A stretch of DNA of 64,000 nt, taken from the NCBI RefSeq assembly GCF_001956045.1, contig NZ_MRTH01000017.1, positions 1 to 64,000 on the forward strand, read 5' to 3'. The notes beneath the pieces are model-generated. The model did no database searches. It was not told the DNA's origin and saw only the letters and a list, made by a program, of their open reading frames with translations. This DNA is from Paenibacillus sp. FSL H7-0331 (GTDB lineage: Bacteria > Bacillota > Bacilli > Paenibacillales > NBRC-103111). Of the stretch, positions 1 through 9,420 are shown piece after piece (the first letter of the stretch is position 1; each line of letters opens with the position of its first letter). The translations under genes and the position numbers were made by a program.

Positions 1-159
1 TTTCATCCACATCTTTACCTTTTCCAAACCATAGTTCTGTCCCGAGCATCAACAATAGTTACTTTTGGGACAGCCTCCTAAAGATATTTGTAATTCTTGT
101 TTACATATACATATAGGCATATATACAACTGTCATTCCTCCATTATAGTTTTAATTGTG
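1..159 (-). other. Left-edge intergenic segment, no firm gene
   Basis: This stretch follows the stop of the fibre gene on the minus strand. A TAGGAGG Shine-Dalgarno-like motif (minus strand, 80 to 74) and a GGAGG near 140 are present. A minus-strand frame with TTG/TTG/ATG candidates at 55, 52 and 49 stays open to the window edge, but its spacing from the TAGGAGG (about 18 nt to the first TTG) is poor. Lysis genes (holin, endolysin) would be expected further left by analogy with other tail modules, but none can be read here. Confidence 0.3.
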
Positions 160-3100
160 CTATTGCTTCATATAAATAAAGTTAATATTCGGTTGTTTAG
201 CAACTGGATTAAGTGCGCTCAAATCCACTGGCGTACCGTCTATTTGTTGACAATACAGTGTGCCCGATATAATACTATTAGTCCAGTTTAATATCTCAAC
301 ATAGAATCGGAATAACTGCGCACCTATAGTCACAAGGATTGTAGCTGAACGATCATCCGCATCTGGGAAGCGCCAAGTAGAAGGCGTAACCACATTTGAA
401 CCACCAATATTGACGTCATCAATTTTAATCGACATACCAATTGCCTTAACAAATCCTTCATAGGAACTTGGATTAAAATCGAAGTTGAATCCCACCCTTG
501 AAGCGCCACCATCAAACCTGCTGTAATTAGCCGACAGATTTTCAAGGGCATAGTCATAAGTACCAATATATCCAAAAATCTCAACATCCTTCCTGATATT
601 AGCAGGAACCAGATTCGCATCACCATACACCTTGCTACCAGCACCATAATAGCCAACAGCAATAGGAATATCTAACTTGTCAGGTGTGATAAGCTTGATA
701 CCGTTATCTGGCATCGTACCAGTTCCCTCAAGGATTTCGTACCCACCTAACACCTTGGCAAAGTCAATATTTACTCTCTGGATATAGGTAGTACCGTCGT
801 AATAACCTGCTGGCAAATCTACTCTCGTATCCGAGCGCGGTGTCCACACATAAGGAATCTTGGGCATCGTTCCTACTTGATTTCCTGATGCATTACTAAA
901 TGTCTTTCCAGCTAACACATTGGCAGCTATCGCATTTCCTGTAGCAGTTGTAATGCTATTAATGTTATTTATGAATATTTGTTTAGGATCATTAGCCGCT
1001 GTAGGTCTACCCTTGGCAGTGATAGCAGCAGCTACATCACCTTTAAATTCACTGCCAGATTGAAAAAGCTCATTTATCGCACTAACAACACTTGTTTTAT
1101 TAGTAGTTAAAAGATTTGTTAATTTACCTATTTTATTTTCAGAGTGCAATTTAATATCTTTAATACTACCATCTTCGATTTGACTTCCATCAATCATTGA
1201 TACGGTTGTAGAAATGTTTTTGAAAATAATAATATTTAAATGAGTTCCCACAATCCAATTACCTGTTTTTTGTAGTTGTAAGCTATCGTTTGAAATCGTG
1301 TAATCGATATCTTTTTCGATATATACAGAATTTTCATAAACCATAATCATATCATTATCTTTGTTGAATGATGCAATACCAATATCTACACTAGAAGATG
1401 CTGTTGTTACATTTACAGTATTTTTAAGCATTACTAGCTTTCCACCTGCGGAAGCATTTATTTCATTGATCGCTGATACCAAATCGGTTCTAACGGATGT
1501 TTCTAGATTTGCTTTATCCCCTATATCGTTTACCTTGACAACAGCTTCATCAATTTCTACAACAGTTGATGTTGGTTTATTGGTAATATCATTCCAATCC
1601 AAACTTGTAATAACATCATCAGGGATTTGTGAAAGTGGTATTTTACCATTGTTGTCCAAAGACGCTGGTGTAAATCCAAGTGCATCTTGTTTACCATCCC
1701 ATTCAGTTATCTTAGAATCAGAAATCATACGATGTGAGCTATCTTGTTTAACCAGTGTTGCTGGAAATTCAGCATTACTATCTAGTTTTAATAGTTTATT
1801 CGCTGTTGTTCCTGAATTAGCAATAATTGTAGGATGATCAGGCGTTCCACCGATGGCAATATCCGAATTGGGCGAAGTTATATCTGTAACTGTCCCTGCA
1901 CCGTCTAATCCTCTTTGGGCAATCTTAATCCAGTAAGCTGTATCTGTCGGCAAATTACCAGTTGTCGCGAGAATACACTGATAGGTGCTGCCGATATAGA
2001 CAACTTTATTCAATGGAACATAAGAATGAGCGTTGTTATAGTCTTCAAGTAGCATGAAAGCTTCATAACCATCTTGGCGAATATTTTCAGCACTTTCTCT
2101 ATTTGTTTCACTTAAGACTCTGTTACCTTCTGTATTATTCCTGCTGTCTTCCGCTAAAGCTCTTGCAGTTTCATTGGATATTCTAGTAATTTCGTTGTTC
2201 TCTCTTGTGGATTCATAAGAATCTCTTAACACTTCTGTATCCAAACGGTCTTGTTCAGCAGATATTCTTATGGATTCTGCGTTAACTCTGACCAATTCTG
2301 CCGTTACTCTGGAAGCTTCCTCATTGACCCTTGCCAGTTCAGCGTTGACTCTTGATGTTTCTGCACCAACCCTGAGTAGTTCCTCTGCAACCCTTGCTGA
2401 TTCAGCGTCAACCCGTGAAGTCTCAGCATTGACTCTTTCACTCTCCGAGGTGACTCTGTTTGCCTCAACAGTAACACGTGCAGATTCGGCTGCAACTCTA
2501 ACCAGTTCAACTGTGACACGATTGGATTCAGCCGATACCCTTGCCAGTTCCTGTACTACTCTATCGGATTCATTCGCTAATCTGGTTGTTTCTGAACTCA
2601 GTCTTGTGTTTTCCTCATTTACCCGTGCAGCTTCTGATGCTAAACGAATAACCTCAGCATCATCTCTTGCTGTTTCGGCAGCTACTCTAGCAAGTTCTTT
2701 GTTGACTCTGTTTGCTTCTACATTAACTCTTGAGATCTCTGCTGACACACGTGCTAATTCTGCTGTAACTCGTGAAGCTTCCGCGTTAACTCTGTCTGAT
2801 TCTACCGCAACTCTAGATGCTTCTGCGTTTACACGTGCTGATTCTTGGTTTACTCTTGTAATTTCAGATGCTACACGAATAGCTTCTGCTGCTTGCACTG
2901 CGGTATTAGTGGTATTCGCTGCTGAAGCTGCTGTATTGGCATCATTTCCTTTGGCTAAAGCGTAATCGCCTTGAGTTTGTGCATAGTCACCTTTAGAATT
3001 GGCATATGAAGCTGCTGTATTGGCTGCATCGGTTGCCTCTTCGGATTCAGCAATGGTTTCAAGAAGTTCTGGAATAGCGATAATGGCTTCCTGGCCAGCT

Positions 3101-3480
3101 TCAATAATCTCATTTAAAGTTTCAACAACATTGCCATTTTCAGCCTTAGTCCATATTCGATCTACTGGAAAGAACAATGCACCTCGACCATAATAGGTAA
3201 ACGATAGTGTTTTGCCCTCCGCTGAAGCATGAAAGGATATTAATCCTAAGTTATAGTCCACAGAAAATTGAAGGTTTACTGGTACTGTTTGAATAACTTC
3301 GTTGTAATATGTGATTCCCTCCGCAACTTGGACTCGATGAAATTCATCAGGAATTTCCGTGAGTTGAACTTTACCGTTTATGACCTTGAACGGTACATTG
3401 GTATAAGGGATATAAGGATCATTCCCTAAACCTGATCGCATCTGTCCAAGAATAGGTGAATTATAGTTGAAACTATTCAT
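160..3480 (-). CDS. Phage-type receptor-binding tail fibre with heptad-repeat stalk
   Basis: The 1106-residue protein is the last tail gene visible, in the usual position of a receptor-binding protein. Residues 1-110 look like a tail-attachment domain. Residues 150-200 are Ala/Asn-rich. Residues 201-466 are about 38 consecutive heptads of the form xRVxxEx, an almost pure trimeric coiled-coil stalk. Residues ~470-520 (with VYIGSTYQC and a trailing YWIKIA) resemble a CBM5/12-type carbohydrate-binding fold. The C-terminal third has tail-fibre-like segments such as GKTFSNASG..VGTMP. Start ATG with GAGGTG 5 nt upstream. The role (binding a surface polymer) is inferred from architecture and position; it is probably the specificity determinant. 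Confidence 0.8.
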   Translation of the reverse strand: MNSFNYNSPILGQMRSGLGNDPYIPYTNVPFKVINGKVQLTEIPDEFHRVQVAEGITYYNEVIQTVPVNLQFSVDYNLGLISFHASAEGKTLSFTYYGRGALFFPVDRIWTKAENGNVVETLNEIIEAGQEAIIAIPELLETIAESEEATDAANTAASYANSKGDYAQTQGDYALAKGNDANTAASAANTTNTAVQAAEAIRVASEITRVNQESARVNAEASRVAVESDRVNAEASRVTAELARVSAEISRVNVEANRVNKELARVAAETARDDAEVIRLASEAARVNEENTRLSSETTRLANESDRVVQELARVSAESNRVTVELVRVAAESARVTVEANRVTSESERVNAETSRVDAESARVAEELLRVGAETSRVNAELARVNEEASRVTAELVRVNAESIRISAEQDRLDTEVLRDSYESTRENNEITRISNETARALAEDSRNNTEGNRVLSETNRESAENIRQDGYEAFMLLEDYNNAHSYVPLNKVVYIGSTYQCILATTGNLPTDTAYWIKIAQRGLDGAGTVTDITSPNSDIAIGGTPDHPTIIANSGTTANKLLKLDSNAEFPATLVKQDSSHRMISDSKITEWDGKQDALGFTPASLDNNGKIPLSQIPDDVITSLDWNDITNKPTSTVVEIDEAVVKVNDIGDKANLETSVRTDLVSAINEINASAGGKLVMLKNTVNVTTASSSVDIGIASFNKDNDMIMVYENSVYIEKDIDYTISNDSLQLQKTGNWIVGTHLNIIIFKNISTTVSMIDGSQIEDGSIKDIKLHSENKIGKLTNLLTTNKTSVVSAINELFQSGSEFKGDVAAAITAKGRPTAANDPKQIFINNINSITTATGNAIAANVLAGKTFSNASGNQVGTMPKIPYVWTPRSDTRVDLPAGYYDGTTYIQRVNIDFAKVLGGYEILEGTGTMPDNGIKLITPDKLDIPIAVGYYGAGSKVYGDANLVPANIRKDVEIFGYIGTYDYALENLSANYSRFDGGASRVGFNFDFNPSSYEGFVKAIGMSIKIDDVNIGGSNVVTPSTWRFPDADDRSATILVTIGAQLFRFYVEILNWTNSIISGTLYCQQIDGTPVDLSALNPVAKQPNINFIYMKQ
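2083..2880 (-). repeat. 38 tandem 21-bp units encoding coiled-coil heptads
   Basis: The coding sequence repeats every 21 bases for about 800 bases. Each unit encodes xRVxxEx (for example SRVNAEA, ARVSAES). The DNA units are diverged at synonymous positions while Arg-Val and Glu stay fixed, which indicates selection on the protein rather than a recent DNA expansion. The antisense strand therefore carries a long but meaningless Ser/Thr/Leu-rich open frame. Confidence 0.9.
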
Positions 3481-3507
3481 TTCACACCTCTTTTGTATTT
3501 TTTGTTT

Positions 3508-5286
3508 TTATGATATTGAGTTAATACTGTCCATCAACAAATTCATATCATAAGCTGTTATCGTCACTCCACTTGATTTATTGCTTGGTGGTGCTGTTGG
3601 TGGATTCAACTCTCTAATCGCATTGCAAACTTGATTAAAATGATAATAATAAAACACGCCACCTGAATTAGCCGTTGTAAAAGAGCCATCTCCATTGTAC
3701 CAAGGAAAAACGGAATATTGATTCATCCCTTTTACTCCCAAAAGAGCATTGATGTTATTTTGCAAATTCGTCCATTCGGTTGCTCCTACGTAATATCCCA
3801 TTGCTTGCTTTTGTTTTCCCAAAACGAGATTGCCACTTGTATCTTTTCCTGCATAAGTCCAATCAAAATACGCAGATCTGCTATAGCTTGTAAAATACTG
3901 CCAAGCTGTGTATGGAGAAAATGGATGCCCAATATTGTAGTTATAATCATATTCAACACTAAAAGCTCTCCATTTATAAGGGACATTTTGCGATAAATTG
4001 CTTAATGCAAATCCAAATGGGACCCCTGCTTGAATGTACCTTCCGTAATAATACGGGACACATAACATATCTCCCACTTTTGAAAATGTTTCTCCTACAG
4101 GCATATCAGGACTATATAGAATCTTCATAACTTCTTTATCAACTGGATAATATCCATTTGCACCCTTAGTTGGGTATGGAAATTCACAAAATACTGTATC
4201 TCTTGTTTTCCAGTCGTTACCTGCTCCAAGACATTGAGCTATTTCTTCTCTGCAAATACCAGCAAAACTAGAGAAATCCGCACCATCAGTTGCTACTTCT
4301 ACGTTTCCATATTGTATCGGTCCTCCGGGAGCATAATGAGACCAGTGCCCCATTTGAATAAAATCAGAATTGGGTCCACTATTAAACAAACTCTGCATAG
4401 TTCCTACTCGAATGACTACATTGGCAGACATATTATCTCCGATATAGGTAAAGTTTCTTCCTGTCATTGTGCTTAGCTCATTCAAAACTTGAACTATGGT
4501 ATTTACATTTGACTGGTTATAACCAAAATCGAATGTAGTTGAAAATGTAACCGTTTGTTGAACAAATTTTCTAACTGGATATGGATTTATCAAATCTCCT
4601 CTCCATTTAGTATCTTCATTTACTTGTATACAAGCATTCAAGAATAGTTGCCTTGCAGCATAGCTATAGGTTCTAAATGGTTCTGCTATAACACCATCAT
4701 CACGAGTTATTTCAAAGATTACACCCATAGAATTCGATGCTGCTACAGGTTTGTTGGGCTTTTCCGTTTGCAAACTATATGGGGAAGTTAAGTATCTTGC
4801 ACCTTTTACTGGAACCCATCTTGCTTCCCAAGCAGATCCTATATAAGCCATCCATACGAAATTATATTCAGTATTTTGTGCAGGTAATGTGAAGGTGACT
4901 CCTATATATTCATTACTTGCATTTATAAATCCACTGTCACGGATGTATCCTGTTAAGTTTCCTACTGTATTTGGTGTTTGACCTTGAGGATATAGCAAGA
5001 GTCTAATACTAGTTGCTTGACTGGATGAATACCCACCAGGCACTTGTAAGTAGATGAGGCCGTCATCAGTTGTATAAGATCCCCACATTTGTTTTGCCAT
5101 AAGAGAAGTGCCAGAGAAGTTTCCATCATCATTTAGTGTGCTTTTAGGAAATTTGTTAAAAGTACCATTAGAGCTTTCATTACTGCCTCTTATGATGTTT
5201 TCTTTTGGTGCGACTCTATAGCCAGAACTACCCGAAAAGTAGCCATTCTCTTCTGTCTTTAACATTTCTTCCAAATTTTTACTCAC
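3508..5286 (-). CDS. Tail-associated protein of unknown function with a DUF2927-like segment
   Basis: The 592-residue protein lies between Tal and the fibre gene. I do not recognise the whole family. Residues ~250-370 show an organisation like pseudo-metzincin DUF2927 proteins: a segment with YIGDNMSANVVIRVG followed by a helix with REEIAQCLGAGND, where EExxQ stands in place of HExxH, then an aromatic region. The C-terminal third is rich in Tyr, Phe and Trp, as in surface-binding modules. Start choice is uncertain: the GTG at 5286 overlaps the ribosome binding site (AAAGGTGA), so the in-frame TTG at 5274, about 8 nt downstream of GGTGA, is more likely. It could be a baseplate accessory or a second binding protein. 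Confidence 0.6.
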   Translation of the reverse strand: MSKNLEEMLKTEENGYFSGSSGYRVAPKENIIRGSNESSNGTFNKFPKSTLNDDGNFSGTSLMAKQMWGSYTTDDGLIYLQVPGGYSSSQATSIRLLLYPQGQTPNTVGNLTGYIRDSGFINASNEYIGVTFTLPAQNTEYNFVWMAYIGSAWEARWVPVKGARYLTSPYSLQTEKPNKPVAASNSMGVIFEITRDDGVIAEPFRTYSYAARQLFLNACIQVNEDTKWRGDLINPYPVRKFVQQTVTFSTTFDFGYNQSNVNTIVQVLNELSTMTGRNFTYIGDNMSANVVIRVGTMQSLFNSGPNSDFIQMGHWSHYAPGGPIQYGNVEVATDGADFSSFAGICREEIAQCLGAGNDWKTRDTVFCEFPYPTKGANGYYPVDKEVMKILYSPDMPVGETFSKVGDMLCVPYYYGRYIQAGVPFGFALSNLSQNVPYKWRAFSVEYDYNYNIGHPFSPYTAWQYFTSYSRSAYFDWTYAGKDTSGNLVLGKQKQAMGYYVGATEWTNLQNNINALLGVKGMNQYSVFPWYNGDGSFTTANSGGVFYYYHFNQVCNAIRELNPPTAPPSNKSSGVTITAYDMNLLMDSINSIS

Positions 5287-5736
5287 CTTTCTATATATAA
5301 TAAAATTAACATTTTATTATAATATAAATAGCCACTCGATAAGAGTGACTTTTAAAAATCGATTCTATATGGTCTGCTCAGTTACATCAGATTCCTCACA
5401 GTTAGAACGAGCTTCTTTTATAGCATATTTCTAATAATTTTTGTATTATTTTATGAAGATTTTAGTAAATTTAATGGTCTACGAGTAATCGTAATATAAC
5501 TACGAGCTACTCTACTCAGTAAGAAAGTGTCTATAACGGTCTTACATATTATCCATTTTTCATATCTTAAATCTCAATGAGTAATGAACTAGAGAATGCA
5601 TGTTCTATTATCAGGATATCAATATGCATTATTTTTGTAGAACAATGGGGTTGACAACATCGCATACTTTTTTTCACATTACAAATCCTCTTAACTCATG
5701 GTACAATATTCCAAAACAAATATAAGGAGATTTAAC
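5287..5736. other. Intergenic region with AT-rich palindromes
   Basis: The 450-base gap separates oppositely transcribed genes. It holds a perfect 11-bp inverted repeat (5296-5306 with 5311-5321, loop TAAC) just upstream of the 592-residue gene. A second stem-loop sits at about 5330-5350 (CACTC-GATAA-GAGTG). Near the right end, TTGACA (5651) and TACAAT (5702) occur but lie 45 bases apart. No gene is apparent. Confidence 0.5.
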
Positions 5737-6348
5737 ATGAAAAAGTATATTGTTGGTGGTCTGGTTGGCGCAACTCTGATGTTCTCAACTCAAGGGTTTG
5801 CAGCAGACGCAATTGAAAAAGTTGAAGCTTACATTAAAAATCAACCTGTAAAATTAAATGGACAAGCTGTAATATTGGATTCTCCTGCATTAGTTTATGA
5901 TGGCAGCACATATTTGAAATTAAGAGATGCTGCTAAGTTGACAGGGTTAAATGTCAATTGGAATGAGCAGACGCAGACTGTTGAATTAGAGAATACAAAT
6001 ACTTCAACTCCTCAAAAACCAATTGGTGTAAATGTCCCGTCACAAGCACAACCAGCAGCACCACAAACGAATGCATCAAATTCGCCAGTGGAAGATAAAT
6101 ATGCTGGTAAAGTTTTTGTAAGTAGTGAAGACCTTGGTGATTTATTTAAAACTCCTGAAAGGAAATACCTTTCATTCGCTGATAAATCAGAAAAACAAAA
6201 CGATTCCTTTTTTGGGCACTCTGACGATTATAAAACATCAACGATGTATTATAGTATTGATTTCCTCATTAAATTAGGTGTTAAGCAGTCTGAACTAGAA
6301 AACTTACCAAAATATAAAGTTATAAATAATAAAATCCAAAAAATTTAA
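5737..6348 (+). CDS. Secreted protein with copper-amine-oxidase-N-like (stalk) domain
   Basis: The protein has 203 residues. The ATG at 5737 is preceded by AAGGAGA at 5724-5730. Residues 1-23 are a Sec signal peptide ending around GFAAD. Residues ~28-85 match the copper amine oxidase N-terminal stalk domain common on Paenibacillaceae exported proteins (VKLNGQ..., a YDGSTYLKLRD segment, LNVNWN). A Pro/Ala/Gln-rich linker and a C-terminal domain I do not recognise follow. It is the only plus-strand gene inside the tail operon, and its stop overlaps the Tal stop by a few bases tail to tail. It looks like an independently transcribed cargo ('moron') gene that could alter the producer's surface; that role is inference. 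Confidence 0.75.
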   Translation: MKKYIVGGLVGATLMFSTQGFAADAIEKVEAYIKNQPVKLNGQAVILDSPALVYDGSTYLKLRDAAKLTGLNVNWNEQTQTVELENTNTSTPQKPIGVNVPSQAQPAAPQTNASNSPVEDKYAGKVFVSSEDLGDLFKTPERKYLSFADKSEKQNDSFFGHSDDYKTSTMYYSIDFLIKLGVKQSELENLPKYKVINNKIQKI

Positions 6349-9300
6349 CCAAATGTTGCTACATATGTTTTGGAATCAACGTAGCTTTTACTTGCAACTT
6401 CTCCTACCCCACTGATAATTGGAACATTATTAAAAACGACTCCTGCTGTAAAGTTGATTGCACTTCTAGCACCTAAAATAATTCTACCATCAGTGGTATA
6501 GGTAATACTGCCGTTGCCATCGAATGTAATACTTTGATCTCCTGAGCCGTTAAGTTTGATATTTCTACCTACATTTACGTCTGTTCTTACATCAACATAA
6601 GAATCGGAAGCTAATGTGCCACCACGTATTGTTGCAGAATAAATTGTTTTATTATCAATAAACGTCCCACCAGTATATGTTCCAGCAGCAATAGCAGCAG
6701 CAGCGCCAGCAGCATTATTAGCAGCACTTTGGGCGCTGTTTGCTGTTGATTGTGCTGTTACTGTTGCAGGATCACTCCCTATATTTGCCCATTGGATACT
6801 TCCACCTGTAATAACAACATTGCTTAAGGTGCATGTGCCATTCGGTGAAACTCTAAATGGAGCCGAACCAAACGACGAACTACCCAAATATAATCCATTC
6901 GTGTCTGCTTTCAAAATGGTATTTCCTGATCCAATAGTTAAAGTCCCACCCACAATATTCGAATTATTCATGGTTGAACCATTAATTGTGCCAGAGAGTG
7001 TAATATTATTCGCAACCACGTTACCAGTCATATCAACACGGAACGGACTACTTCCAAAAACAGAATGTCCTAATTGGATTCCTTGGTTTGACGCTTTAAA
7101 TACATTATTCCCTGAACCAATAGTAGACTCTACTCCGAACATGGTTCCTGCTTTAATTGTTGCTGCCGTAACTCCTCCACCATCAATAATCGTGGTTCCA
7201 TCAGTTGATGAAATTTGCAATGCACCCTTTTGAATGTACAAACCTCTAAAGTCCAAACGAGCAAATCTAGTATCATCATTAGGTGTAGATGCAGTTATAC
7301 CATAAGCATTCAAAGTTACACTCGTTGGCAATGGGGCTTGTAATCTTAGATCATTACGAATCGCTTTGTTAATATCAGTTGAAAAGGTATTAGCTGTAAT
7401 GAGATTAGTATCTGAATAAGCTTTTGCAGCAGCCAAAGCCGCCGCGGCAGTGTCATTTGCACTACTTTCTATTGAATTCCAATAATTTGCTGAAGCTATT
7501 ACTTCATTGGGAATCTTTTGACCACTTGGACTCACAGATATTTGATTTGCATATAACGTTACAAATTCACCAAGTACACCTCTTACGTTTTCGGCTACCA
7601 ATCCATCATATCGCAAAGCTGTCTTCCAATGGTTTCCTCCGTCTGCACTTATCGCTAATACGCCATTCTGAGCAATCAGTACTTTCAACGGATCGGTAGG
7701 ATCATGGATGCGAATTCCTTTACGATCAATCGTGACAGTATTATTATTAGAGGCTACAATCCCACGTTCAGTACTATCCCAAATATTATTGATCGTTTGA
7801 TAAATTTCCGAACTCGTAGTTACCGTATCATCCAATTCATATTTATTTCGATCATAAGTAGCCGATGAAGTGATTGCCTTGTAAAGACTTCGTATCATTT
7901 TTTGTTCATCTGTTAATATATCTTTTACATTACTTATCGTTAATTGAACATCTCCACTTTCATAGTTGAAGCTAAGTTCAATAATCTTAGCTGTAATATT
8001 CACTCCAAGCTTTTCATGTTCAATTTGCACAATATCCCCTAATACGAGCTTACCCCAATTTTTATATTCCGTTAGGATCTCAAGGAAATTCACGATATTA
8101 ACACTTGCTGATATTCTTGGTTCTCTTCGCTTCTCCAATTCCTTTTTAGCAGCATCATATAACTGTTTGGCATCCGTGTAGTTTTCATTGGAAAATTCAT
8201 CAACGATGATCCATGGATTCCATTCATTTAATTGGTCTTGCGTGAAATTACTGGCTAGACTTATACTATTTCTCAGCGTTGTGAGTTGAGAATCAACATT
8301 AGACAATTGGGTATTAACTCCGTCAACGACTGCTTGTTGACTTGCTATCTGTACTAATTTAGCATTCTTCTGAGTAATCAATGCTGAAGGATTCGCATTG
8401 GTAGAATTCGCAATACTTATGGAATCTTCTATCACAGCTAATTCAGTCGTTAATGTGCTCATGATTGTATTCTGAGTCGATAAATTCGCTGTGTAGGAAT
8501 CGAAATTAGCTAATAGTGTATTAAAGGTTGGTATTTGTGCTTCAACTAATTCTGAGTAATCTAAGATTGCATTCGCTAGACTGTCTGAAATATCTTTAGC
8601 ATGAGAAATCACATTGCCACTGGTATCTCTTTGGAATCCATATAGGAGTGATGAGTAGTCTTCCACAAAATTACTCCCTGTTGGATTCACTCTATTGATA
8701 CTTAACCCAGAACGTCCAAATGCCTTTAACCTTGTACAATAGGTTGATCCATCTGACTCATAGGTTACATTTTGCATCAATTTCCCATACTTAATACTTA
8801 ATCCTTTATTATGACCGATATCATCAATATCATAGAAAGATATTTTACGGTTAACAGTATCATAGACAATTACGGCTTCAAATGTTTCTGCTACTTGTTG
8901 AATAGCATCTAAAACCGATGCTGTGATATCAAATGAACGATTTTTAATATCGAACGCAGATGAAACGTAATCAATCCTCCATATTGTGTCATACAGCAGA
9001 TTGGATAAGACATAGGATGCATTCTTGGAAGTTACCTTATAATCTTTAATTTTCTTATCTCTAAGCTCATATCCAAGACTATAACACTCCACCTTTTTAT
9101 AATCCTGATCTTCTTCCATGACATCGGAAACCTTATTAATAATATAATATTCCGTATAGTCTCCCTTGAAAAATTTAATAATCCTACGGTTGTATATGTT
9201 CTCGATATTCGGATTTTTAGTTTCTTTATGGTAACGTTCAATCAGATAGGGAACATAGAAACTGAGTTCGTTGATATTTCCCAATGTAATTTTTTGGCTT

Positions 9301-9410
9301 AGATTATATGCCTCTGATAAGTTGCCAACGACTGTTCGACTCAAATCATTTTTACATATTTGTAATGATGGTCTTACGACATCATCTGGTAAATCTGCAT
9401 ACCCTAACAT
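6345..9410 (-). CDS. Tail-associated protein Tal (prophage endopeptidase tail family)
   Basis: The 1021-residue protein follows Dit, as Tal proteins do in siphophage tails. Residues ~1-330 match the Prophage_tail/Tal hub fold (LSEAYNLSQ, FKGDYTEYYIINKV, Y..GYELRDKKI). Residues ~290-410 form a coiled coil. The C-terminal part is beta-rich, with two ~55-residue repeats carrying IGSGN..., FGS.PFRV. I chose the ATG at 9410 because AGGAGATATC precedes it and it lies 10 nt after the Dit stop; the longer open frame to 9467 would overlap Dit and lacks a site. I see no obvious endopeptidase catalytic motif. Confidence 0.85.
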   Translation of the reverse strand: MLGYADLPDDVVRPSLQICKNDLSRTVVGNLSEAYNLSQKITLGNINELSFYVPYLIERYHKETKNPNIENIYNRRIIKFFKGDYTEYYIINKVSDVMEEDQDYKKVECYSLGYELRDKKIKDYKVTSKNASYVLSNLLYDTIWRIDYVSSAFDIKNRSFDITASVLDAIQQVAETFEAVIVYDTVNRKISFYDIDDIGHNKGLSIKYGKLMQNVTYESDGSTYCTRLKAFGRSGLSINRVNPTGSNFVEDYSSLLYGFQRDTSGNVISHAKDISDSLANAILDYSELVEAQIPTFNTLLANFDSYTANLSTQNTIMSTLTTELAVIEDSISIANSTNANPSALITQKNAKLVQIASQQAVVDGVNTQLSNVDSQLTTLRNSISLASNFTQDQLNEWNPWIIVDEFSNENYTDAKQLYDAAKKELEKRREPRISASVNIVNFLEILTEYKNWGKLVLGDIVQIEHEKLGVNITAKIIELSFNYESGDVQLTISNVKDILTDEQKMIRSLYKAITSSATYDRNKYELDDTVTTSSEIYQTINNIWDSTERGIVASNNNTVTIDRKGIRIHDPTDPLKVLIAQNGVLAISADGGNHWKTALRYDGLVAENVRGVLGEFVTLYANQISVSPSGQKIPNEVIASANYWNSIESSANDTAAAALAAAKAYSDTNLITANTFSTDINKAIRNDLRLQAPLPTSVTLNAYGITASTPNDDTRFARLDFRGLYIQKGALQISSTDGTTIIDGGGVTAATIKAGTMFGVESTIGSGNNVFKASNQGIQLGHSVFGSSPFRVDMTGNVVANNITLSGTINGSTMNNSNIVGGTLTIGSGNTILKADTNGLYLGSSSFGSAPFRVSPNGTCTLSNVVITGGSIQWANIGSDPATVTAQSTANSAQSAANNAAGAAAAIAAGTYTGGTFIDNKTIYSATIRGGTLASDSYVDVRTDVNVGRNIKLNGSGDQSITFDGNGSITYTTDGRIILGARSAINFTAGVVFNNVPIISGVGEVASKSYVDSKTYVATFG

Positions 9411-9420
9411 GATATCTCCT

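Noticed and set aside
1..55. Minus-strand gene running off the left edge
   Set aside because: Its candidate starts are 18-24 nt from the ribosome binding site and only 16 codons are visible; not enough to call.
2270..2965. 231-residue plus-strand open frame rich in Ser, Thr and Leu
   Set aside because: It is the antisense of the 21-bp heptad repeats in the fibre gene; its regularity is inherited, and it has no ribosome binding site.
5651..5707. TTGACA and TACAAT as one promoter for the secreted stalk-domain gene
   Set aside because: They are 45 bases apart, far beyond the usual 16-18; neither has a good partner at the right distance.
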